A stretch of 64,000 nucleotides of DNA, taken from assembly GCF_000002235.5 (NCBI RefSeq), contig NW_022145615.1, forward strand, positions 12,565,891-12,629,890, in the 5' to 3' direction. A program made the translations under genes and the position numbers. The notes below the pieces were generated by a model. The model was not told the origin of the DNA. It saw only the letters and a program-made list of their open reading frames with translations, and searched no databases. Numbering within the stretch: position 1 is the stretch's first letter; each line of letters starts with the position of its first letter. Below, piece after piece: positions 24,446 to 34,100 of this stretch. This DNA is from Strongylocentrotus purpuratus (taxonomy: Eukaryota; Echinodermata; Echinoidea; Camarodonta; Strongylocentrotidae).

Positions 24446-24967
24446 TAATATGCTTTTCACACTCGTTATTCTCAGGCCGTTACTATCCTTAGCCCTGTAC
24501 TACCCCTTAGCCCCGTACTATCTTCTTTTTCTTCTTTTTTTTTGGGGGGGGGATTTTTACACTTGGTTTAACTTTTCTTAGCTCCGTACTATTTGCCTTA
24601 CCCAGGCTAAGGAAATCCATGTTGTTCTTACTCAAAACCATTAACCCGGACTACCTTTGATTGGATACACCTTCACAGGTTAGCACCGCTTTCCTTAGCC
24701 CCGGACTATTTTGAGTTCTGTTCTCACTTGAGCTGTTAGCACCCAATTCCAAGAGATAGTGCCGCAATGGCGGTGCTGACTCTGGCTTTATCCGGGGCCA
24801 AATAACCCCGTACTATCTGTTGGGCTAGCCCACTTTGGTAAAACCAGAGTGTGAAAATGAAGGCTATTAAAAGCTTAGCCCCGTACTAGAGGTGAGAATA
24901 AGACCCCTCTTAACTGCATCAATAGTAAGGGGCTTAGGACAATTTTGCCAGTGTGAAAAGCATATTA
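24446..24967. mobile_element. 522-base TIR element with TA ends
   Basis: taatatgcttttcacac at the left and gtgtgaaaagcatatta at the right are perfect 17-base inverted copies. A TA target duplication would fit. The interior repeats ttagccccgtacta several times in both orientations and has no coding frame. Confidence 0.78.
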
Positions 24968-25932
24968 GATTGCAGATAACTTTTAGAAATAGACATTATT
25001 TACAACTCATTTTAATCTTTACCTATATTTTGAATAATTTTTTTTGATAGGAGTGTTCTACCGATTTTGTAATCCAACAAGCACATGATATAAACAACTA
25101 TGTTATTAAAAGAAACTGGTTTATTCATTTCTGTTTACTATGATATTATGATTACTATTTCAATTCCACTGCACTTCAAATGCTGTGACTTTATCCTTAG
25201 ATTGGATAATTAAATTAATACATACAATATGGTAGAGAGAATGGTTGAAGAGAATGGATTAGGACATCAATACTTCACAAAAATAACCAGCCAGCCAGCC
25301 AAATTGAGCACTATATAGCATGTCAGTCATCTCTAGTATTGCACTTTACAATTGTCAAATTTGTGCATATTTTTACAAGAATTGTCTTTGTACTGTTGTA
25401 TAAATAATGATTGCAAATATTTAGCACACATATATGACATAAAGACATATGTACAATTTATACAATAAGTATGGAAAATGAGTCTGTGTATGGCATTAAT
25501 ACCATTATTATATCCAAATTCACACCTTTACATCATTTATCAATCACATAATCATAAGCTGTTCTAAAAATCTAATATATTGTACAGCTCTTCAAATTAC
25601 ACATAATTATACAATACTATACATTTTACAAATTATATAATATTTTTGTGCATTTAGAACAAAAGTCAAACCAATCAGCAAAATTTTGCTGGGTATGTAT
25701 TTTATCGTTACACATGAAATACAAGTATATTGTACCCTGATCTGTGCTGACTGAAGATTTGTTTAATTTGTTTGATTCTTAATTTGTTGTTGTTGGGGGA
25801 GTTAATTTTTTAGGAAAGATAAGAATTCCCTTAATTGTGCAGATCTTTTGTACATTTGGGACCTTTCTTTTGAGAGGTTTTTGTTTGTTTTGTTCTCTCC
25901 CTACTTTATTTCTGGTATGCAATCATGTCCAA

Positions 25933-25938
25933 AATAAA
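25933..25938 (+). terminator. Candidate polyadenylation signal of OSTF1
   Basis: AATAAA occurs within gtccaaaataaagtctg and is the first canonical hexamer found after the OSTF1 stop. Position and orientation fit; usage is not shown. Confidence 0.35.
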
Positions 25939-25955
25939 GTCTGTATTTATGAACA

Positions 25956-28110
25956 AAGAGAATATTTCATATTACAAAAAAGGGAATAATATGGCAAGAA
26001 TATGTAGTCTTTCCTGAAGTTTGAGGTATAATCAAAAAGAGTTTATATTACTGCTCTAAATTGCATATTTTGCTATTCCATTTTACATTAATTTCAACAA
26101 GGATAACTTTCAAAATGATGTCATGAGCCTTACCAGTGAGTCTCTATGTGTTGATGATTGTTATAAATGTTTTATCCAATTAATATGGCGATCCACTCTT
26201 TTTTGTCTCTCAAGGTCCAAACCTACACGTTTACCTTGAACCTTGAAATGTTATGATAGCAGAAAAAAAAATGTTGGTGCTCACTAGCAAATGGAACTGT
26301 ATATCATCAAACTGAGCATGTTGAAATGCTCTTTAAGAAATTAAATGTATGTTTAACTAAGCAAAAAGTTATTTTAGAGGATTAAAGTATGCAATCAATA
26401 TAATCAAGCCCCTCATTGATCAGAGGACCCTCAAGCCAAGTTTGTCATTGAAAATTTTTTTTAAATGCCCTTTTAAAAAAAATGCTATTATTTATGGAGA
26501 TAATATTATTTGCCAGAGTACATATAAGTTTTAAAGTAATATGTTGTTGTTGTTGTCTTTTGTTATTTTTCTAGGTTATGTATTTATTTGAGCCGTTCAA
26601 CCAAATCCATCAATGGTTGATCAAAGTGCTATTGTGATTTTAATACTTGGGGGAGGTGTCTGATGCATGATTATGTAAACGAATTCATGAATTTTCTTCA
26701 AAAGCAGATCAATTAAGGTTTGTCATAAAAAGTAAAATGAAATAATTTCTTAGATTGAGAAGATACACATTAAGAAAGTGAAATGACATAGCACTGAAAA
26801 TAGTTAATGTATATTATGAATCTACAAGAACAAAAAAATATGTTGATTTCTAATATTAATAGCTTTTTGTATGGGCGGTACTATTTTTGGCATGAGCGGC
26901 ACTATTTTTTATATTATTGAAGGCAAGCTAAAGAGGTTCCGAATTCGTCAAATTAATTACCTCTTTCAATTTCCAAAGTGCGAAACCAATTCACACTGTG
27001 AACATTACATTTGATAATTGTTTATAAATCATCATTTTAATGAAATGGAATTGTCTCTCTACACACTATTTAAGTGGTCCATTTTGAGCTATGATATGGA
27101 GCGGTGCTTTTACATCCTTGTAATTCATGCATATCGTTCATGTCATTTCACGGGCTCATGTAAGGCTGACTTAGTTTTCCCGCCATGCAAGCAGGCACGC
27201 GAGAAATCGTCTGTAACGCTCTGATCATAAAAGTATTAGGTGTTATCAACATGATCATGGCTGTCACAGGAGAGGTGCCTTAATAAACGGAGACACAATA
27301 TTCTAATTGTATTTTGCTTTTAATCTCAAAATGATTTTGTGTTGCTTTTTTTTTTTTTTGTATGACACAAACAGTTTGTATCAACACTAAGTGCCTTAGG
27401 TTTAATGAACTCTACTTCTTGTGCGTGTTCAATGCTTAGGGTTGATTTTTAGGACTTTAGCACGTTCGGCTTTAAAAGGGATCTATACCATATTCCGACG
27501 TAGTTCAGAATTTAAAAAGGGTAGTTTTTTGCGAAACTAGGAAACGGTTTGACATGGCCTTAGATGCACGACTCTATTTTTGTTTTGATATGTCTGGTGT
27601 GTAATCCGCGAAGAAAGCTAGCCATTTCATAATATGATAATGTTGATTAATTGATGGTGTAAGGTTGAGGCTTTTGACTCATAAGGTCACGATCCTGTAT
27701 ATGCATTAATTATATCAATCATAGTAAGATTGATATATAGAACGAGGATGGGAAAATACTAACCTTTCCCCGATGAACCTTTCTTATCATATGAAATAAA
27801 TATTTTGAACTACACTTAAGAAGATTAAAACGTGTTCATATGTCTTTATTGTCTCACGTTTTGAGCTTTTCTTATTTGCGAGCCATTGACTAAGAGTGTC
27901 GAAAGAAAGATTCTTGTTTCTGTTTTTGCTCTCTTTTTTTAGGTGAAGGTTTCTTGATGCAAGCTAGTCGCTGTAGTCATCCCTATACTTATTCAGATGT
28001 ATAACTTTTTAGTGATAAATTACTCGGTAACACTTTTCGGTGAAAGCCCCACTGTACTACTTGCTGAAATGATCAGTATATGATTTCTATTTATATGCCC
28101 AGACAAAACA
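25956..28110. other. Convergent intergenic region, no gene
   Basis: AT-rich spacer between the 3' ends of OSTF1 and SKOR. No reading frame here resembles a known protein. Short tracts (TTG)n near 26543 and a T run near 27345 are visible. Confidence 0.5.
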
Positions 28111-28429
28111 CACTGTGAAAAGGTTGGGCAATATTTTTTCAACACTTTGCCCAACGTTGTGCCAATAGTCAACCCAACCATCTATTGGGCAATATTGTGC
28201 CCAGTGGTATTGGTAAACGTACGTACCCTACTTCACACGTACATAATTGTTTCGTATTTTGACCAAAATTTGTGCAAAGATATGACCCTTCAACTGCCCG
28301 ACTACGGTAGCCCACTTGTTGGGAAAATCTTGACCAACTGTTGGGCAAAATACGAAAATATTGCCCAATAGATGGTTGGGTTGACTATTGGCAAAGTGTT
28401 GGAAAATATTGCCAAACCTTTTCACAGTG
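28111..28429. mobile_element. 319-base hairpin MITE
   Basis: cactgtgaaaaggttgggca at the left and the inverted ggcaaaccttttcacagtg-type end at the right. The paired arms run for about 80 bases and include aatagtcaacccaaccatct in both. The left arm has a 12-base insertion. Target duplication is unclear. Confidence 0.85.
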
Positions 28430-30028
28430 CAGCATTATTTTGATTACTTGAAACTTTGAATAATTCCATCATCAAAATGACGAGAAATTTTACGGGAAGA
28501 GCTTACATGTAGGAATTTCATTTCCAAAATGTCAAAGTATTGATAGGTCTGTCGAACAAGACTCGGTTATCATTTGATCATTAACATTTTATTAACGTGT
28601 CGTGCCAGTATTTTACTCAAATTAAAAGGTACAAATTGGTCGAGGTGATTATACTAACGGCCTCCACCAAGTAATGAAATTTTAGATTATACATTTGTAA
28701 TGATCATGCGATTAAACGATCTGTGAATGTGAATGCTATCATTGTAGAGAGTTATCAATTGCTAATAATCACCGCTGCTATAGCGAGAGGGCAATTAAAA
28801 TACATCAAATGAGCTATAGAGCGAAGAAAAGTAATAAATGACTTAAACGGTATATCTGTCAAAAATAAAAGTTCTATGTAATTTGCTTTACCGGGAGGCA
28901 ATCTTCTAAATGAAATGGATGCATGCATTTTAAGGCCGAAAATATATGAATGATACATGCAGCAAAAATAGTGTCGTCGATATAAGGTAATTTCACATCC
29001 CATGAGATTAAGCAAAGCCATTACTGCTGATCATGGTTTTTATTACCTTTAGAAGTCATCAATATTTCATAATAATAATAGTAATGATATTAATAATTGT
29101 CATGTTAATAATACTTAAGATAATAATAATAATATTAATATCAATATCAACATGGGGTTGCAAAATGTTCTTGACACAAACAGTCGCATAACATCACCCT
29201 AAAAACATGAATTCCTAACAGTACAGTTGAATGAATATAAATGGGAAATAATTATAAGAGGCCTAGTTTGATAAACCGAGGAAGATAATAGGTTCAAAGT
29301 TTTTGAAACATATCGTCTAATATAGGACATTTGAGATGAATCATAGGCTTCAGAATTAAGATATCTTGAGCACAACAGAATGACAGAATGATGTTTAATA
29401 CCATACGATTTTCTTTCTTGACACAGTGTATTCAATAATTATTAGGTATAGATTATTTTGTTAGGTTGCACTTTTGCCCCGGGATAATCCAATTTCTCTT
29501 CTCTTTGAACATAATAATCTAATCGATCTTACATTTTGTAAACATTTCAGGGTTTTTTTAACACGAGTTATTTGTTTACGACCTTCGTCAGAATAACATG
29601 AATATTGTCTTTAAAACCATTTCCATTTCCTTTTCCATTTCACATGTTAAGAGTTTCAGAACGTGTGATTGAACAGAGTCGTGCTAGTTTATGGTTCTGA
29701 AACTTATCTTGCCATAATTCGTTTTGCTCTAATCTTAAACTTTTCACAGTAAAAATGCATAACAATTTGAATTCAAGTCAACATAGTCTTAAAAACGTTC
29801 ACAAGTTTGATAATTCTTATGACAACGTTTAAGAAATAGTACAATTCTACAGTCAACAAAATTCATAACAAAAAACATCTATAGAAAACAATATTTTATG
29901 CAAGAATTATCTAGAGAGACGATAGTCCAGTTTCTCATGTCCTTATATTGCGCTAAGTGAAGTCCCTCTCCATAACGCCATTTCTAGTTCAAATCATTGA
30001 ATTGCGAAATAGAGGTGAAAAGAATTAC
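28430..30028. other. Intergenic or SKOR 3' region, no gene
   Basis: AT-rich. A (TAA)n tract lies at about 29069-29150. No gene recognised; SKOR terminal exons could be here but none could be supported. Confidence 0.45.
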
Positions 30029-30060
30029 CAAAGTTTGATGTGGACATCACCGTGGCATCA

Positions 30061-30186
30061 CACTGAAGGCATGACTGTCTGGTCGATGATGAAAGTGGTC
30101 TGCCTTCTAACGAGAGAAGCCCTCTTTCTCGGGCATGTACGGTCGTGTGGTGCAGCTGCAGCCTTGGCTGTTCCGTTGGATATCAG
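30061..30186 (-). other. Candidate further SKOR exon, uncertain
   Basis: A GC-richer patch on the - strand follows an acceptor-like tacccattcag ending at 30187. Joined in phase 1 to the exon at 31023 it would add 26 residues ending PEKEGFSR and a TAG at 30109-30107. Read in phase 0 it is open for 42 codons to a TGA at 30060-30058. Neither reading was recognised as the coiled-coil region expected at a SKOR C-terminus, so this may be a terminal exon, part of one, or chance. Confidence 0.25.
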
Positions 30187-30344
30187 CTGAATGGGTAGGT
30201 TCGAGAATATACTAATGATAGTACGCGACTATATGCCCCATTGCTCTTTTGCTGGGTTATAAAATGAAAACTTTCACGGACCCTCTTTTTCCATACCGTC
30301 TGGACTGTTCGCGCCGAAAAGTCGTCCTAAATTTAGATCTGGAT

Positions 30345-30392
30345 GGGAGAGAGAGAGAGAGTGTGTGTAAGAGGGGAGGGAGAGGGAAGGGA

Positions 30393-30435
<43 letters not shown>
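30345..30435. repeat. (GA)n microsatellite
   Basis: GAGAGA with GGGA interruptions about 600 bases from the last placed SKOR exon. Confidence 0.97.
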
Positions 30436-30441
<6 letters not shown>

Positions 30442-30828
30442 AGTAAGAGAGGCAACTAAGAGCACAAGTCAACATGGTCTCCCTAATTTAACATTTAAAA
30501 AAATTATGACAGCTCCGATGATGGGGTCAAAATGACAATCTTGAGATAAAAAAAATAAACAAACAAACAAACATACGAAAACATCAACAAATATTATCCC
30601 CTTTTGTGACCATAAGGTAGTTTTTCAAACTTGGCCATCCCACACAGTATGCATAGTAAGTTTAGCTGATAAGTCTATCCTACTTATAATGATTAACTTC
30701 TTCTTTCTAGAGCTAGCCTATATAAATTATAAAGCTAAATTACATCACTACAATAACAAAAATCAAAGATCCTAAATTTTCATACTGTATAGTGGCGATA
30801 GTGCATGAAATAAAACACCAAGGCAATG

Positions 30829-30992
30829 AACGCAGTGGAGGCCCATTGGTATAGTGGTTCATTTACTTTTTAACTTTCAATCCAAAAGTTGAGGCTTCGA
30901 GTCCCAGCCCGGCACTAACATCGTCAACATAATGGCAAGACTTTAATCCATTTTTGCCACCCTCCGCCCAGGTGTAAATGGATATCAGGGAG
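30829..30992 (+). mobile_element. tRNA-derived SINE, family A
   Basis: Box-like motifs tggtatagtggttc and cttcgagtcccagcccggca, then the body aatggcaagactttaatcca and gcccaggtgtaaatgg. The tail is missing. It ends 30 bases before the SKOR exon at 31023, in antisense to it. Confidence 0.75.
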
Positions 30993-31022
30993 AGAAAGAG
31001 ACGGATAAAATGTGAAATTTAC

Positions 31023-31103
31023 CTTCAGATGGAATGCTTGTCGTTGGCATAACTTCTTTGTGAATGATATCGACGTCGACATCCGGTGATGGAGATCGAT
31101 TTA
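31023..31103 (-). CDS. SKOR: SKOR downstream exon with acidic SPDVDVDI motif
   Basis: The - strand acceptor is tttttacccgcag and the donor is GAAG followed by gtaaat. Length is 81 bases, phase 1 in and phase 1 out. It completes a valine codon and encodes NRSPSPDVDVDIIHKEV then MPTTSIPSE. Phase agreement with the exon at 36210-36309 is exact, with no stop. The next exon must begin in phase 1. Confidence 0.75.
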
Positions 31104-34100
31104 CTGCGGGTAAAAAACAACATTTATCATAATTTTATAGGTCAAATAAATTCATTCATGAATAATAAAAATATGCACAGAGTGAAAGGTGAAAGGCCTA
31201 AAGTAGTGAAATGATCAAGCAATTTGATCTTGTAACCACCCCCCCCCCACCACCACCACCACCACCACCACCACCACCAACACCGAAAAGGAGGTAACTA
31301 GCTTCAATATACTTGATAAAGAAGGAAGAAATGTATATTTGAAGGGGAGAGAGTAGACTAGAGCATTTCTAAATCCGAACAGGGATATTTTAACAATAAT
31401 AATTGCAAGCCTATACATTTCCTTGTCGTCCAAAATTAACTATTGATTTTGTTATGGGTTAAACATGAAGTATTATTAGAGTATGTTAAAATGCGCTAAA
31501 ATGTTTCCAACCGCCATTAACAGCTCAAGGGTGAATCACGTCTCATTATCTCACATCCCTAGGCAATAATGAATATAGATTTTCTTTTTCTTTATAATCT
31601 CAAAATTTCATCAACGAATTCGAACAAGGCGGCAGTTTTAGGTTTTTTTCATTTACATAATCAATTTGTACATATCCTTCTTTCATAATAATCATTTTAC
31701 ATCTTCCTGATCAAACAGATCGTAATTATTTTCTTAAGGTATACCTACCGTTGTGCATCGCGTGTAAATATAGCACAGTCTTTTTTGGTTATTAATTTGT
31801 AGTGATTTTATTTTGATTTGATATATTCGTTCATTGCACAAGTTACGTAACCTAAATCATAATCCTGTGAGGCAAAAGACAAGAACAATCACCAACTGCC
31901 GCAAATTCATAACAAAATTAATGATTTTCAGTAATAGTCCGAATAGGGGTTAAGAGCAAAGCTTGTTGGGTAAATTAAGGTCGAAGAAAAGTAACTGATT
32001 AGTGATTTCAGGAAACGTAAACCCTAAAATAAAATGAAATAAATGTTTCGTCATTCAATTTTAACACCCTCAAGTTATCTTGACTAAATCAGAACTCTAT
32101 ATCATCAACTTTTGTTGGTGGGGAAAAACCCAAGTTTTTATACATCCCTTAGGATAGTTTTTGCAGTGATAAATAGAAACCTACTGGTTTGATAAATTCG
32201 ATTTCGATGTGTGGATGCAAAGGTGACGTAACGAGGGGGCAGGGGCGTTCTTACGCTTCCGAGAGATTTTTGTTACACCTTTAATAATATAATAATAAAA
32301 ACGTTACTTATAAAGCGCTTACCACCGAAGTCTCTAAGCGCTATACACACAAAATAGACTGATATACAATTACATCTTATACAAAACTAAAAATGCAAAT
32401 AGACATACAAATTACAATACATATGGAATACACGTCAAAGTGAACAGAGTTAATTAATCATCAAACGCAATTTTGAATAAATGTGTCTTGAGACTAGTTT
32501 TGAATAGGTTAACAGTTTGACAGTTTTTTACATTTAAAGGTAATCTATTCCAAAGTTCAGCAGAAGCTTTGCAAAAGGAGCGATTACCATAAGAAAGAGT
32601 TGACACAGAAGTAGATACGAGGTTTAATTGTGAAGATGACCGTAAAGTGCGTGAGGATTTGTATTCCTCGATTAATTCTTGTAGATAAATTGGTGCCAAT
32701 TCATGAATGCATTTATAAGTTAAAACTAAGATTTTGTACATAATGCGGTACCTCACCGGCAACCAATGCAACTCGCGAAGTACTGGGGTGATGTGTTCAC
32801 AAGAACGCATGCGTGTTACAAGCCTGGCAGCAGAGTTTTGGATTCTCTGGAGTCTTGCAATGTGCGAGTCCGGAAGGCCATAAAGAAGGCTATTGCATTG
32901 ATCAAGACGCCATGTAATAAATGCATGTATAAGCGTTTCGGTAGATTTTTGATCAAGAAAATTTCTAACACGACCTATCTTTGACTTGTTTGGTTTAGAA
33001 ATTTATATATATTATATATATTTTAAGATAATGATTTTTTACATATATTTTTTAAGAAAACAACTGGATCGCTTTTTTTCACAGCCATTCATTTGATGGC
33101 TCTGTTCTTCTTAGAGGTCCAGTAAGAAAGAGAGAAATGATTGAAAGAAATAAAACAACACAAAATATGGAATAAACATGTATAAATATATCACAAACTA
33201 TTATAAATGTAATGTACTCCCTTTTACTATAAGAACATATGAACCCCTCCCTCCCCCACTACCCTATTATAATGCACTTTTAGGACAGCACCTCTTCCAC
33301 CCTCGCAACCCTTCCTGGTTTACACTAAAAATTCATAATTATATCAAAATCTTTTGAAGAAAGCGTATGTACTTTACGATATATTATTATTGTTGTATTT
33401 TCTTTGTATCCTCGAATGTATTTATATATTGTTTATGTTGTTTGTATATGTACGTCACTCGCCAGTGGAGGACGAATTTCTGTATTTTTTTTTAAATCAG
33501 ACAATAAATTATCTTGAATCTTGAATCTTGAATCTTGAATATACTCTGCCGCCCTTGTGTTAATGCTAATAATTATCAATCGTCACCCTTGAAAATAGTC
33601 ACCAAACTCTAACATAGAAAGAAAATATCGAAGCCCGAATGAACGAAGTAGAAATTTGATCTTCCTCCTGAAGAAGGTGTCTTGTTGACGGACAATACCT
33701 TAGTCACGCAAAATAAGTCTAGTTGTACACCAGTCACAGCAACAAGACCGACAACAGACCGACAGCAGACCAACAGCAGACCGACAACAGACCGACAACA
33801 GACGAAAACAGACCGACAACAGACGAAAACAGACCGATAACAGACGAAAACAGACCGACAACAGACGAAAACAGACCGACAACAGACGAAAACAGACCGA
33901 CAACAGACGAAAACAGACCGACAACAGACCAACAGCAGACCGACACCAGACCACCAGCAGACCGACAACAGACCACCAGCAGACCGACAACAGACCACCA
34001 GCAGACCGACAACAGACCACCAGCAGACCGACAACAGACCACCAGCAGACCGACAGCAGATCGACAGCAAACCAACAAAAGACCTGCAACAGACCGACAA

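Larger units (their letters stand above)
22829..25955 (+). other. OSTF1: Candidate OSTF1 3'UTR
   Basis: The stretch after the stop codon is AT-rich with no reading frame. The first clear AATAAA downstream is at 25933-25938, so a 3.1-kb 3'UTR is possible, though an earlier variant signal (ATTAAA near 24268) could be used instead. It includes two hairpins of the same family (23535-23608, 23983-24056), a two-copy tandem duplication (24214-24398) and a TIR element (24446-24967). The extent is inference. Confidence 0.4.

Noticed and set aside
27130-27230. Possible last SKOR exon after an acceptor-like cgttacag on the - strand
   Set aside because: It gives only about 21 residues before a stop in the needed phase, with no resemblance to the family; probably chance.
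28090-28440. 74- and 65-codon frames on both strands
   Set aside because: They lie across the arms of the hairpin MITE and mirror each other.
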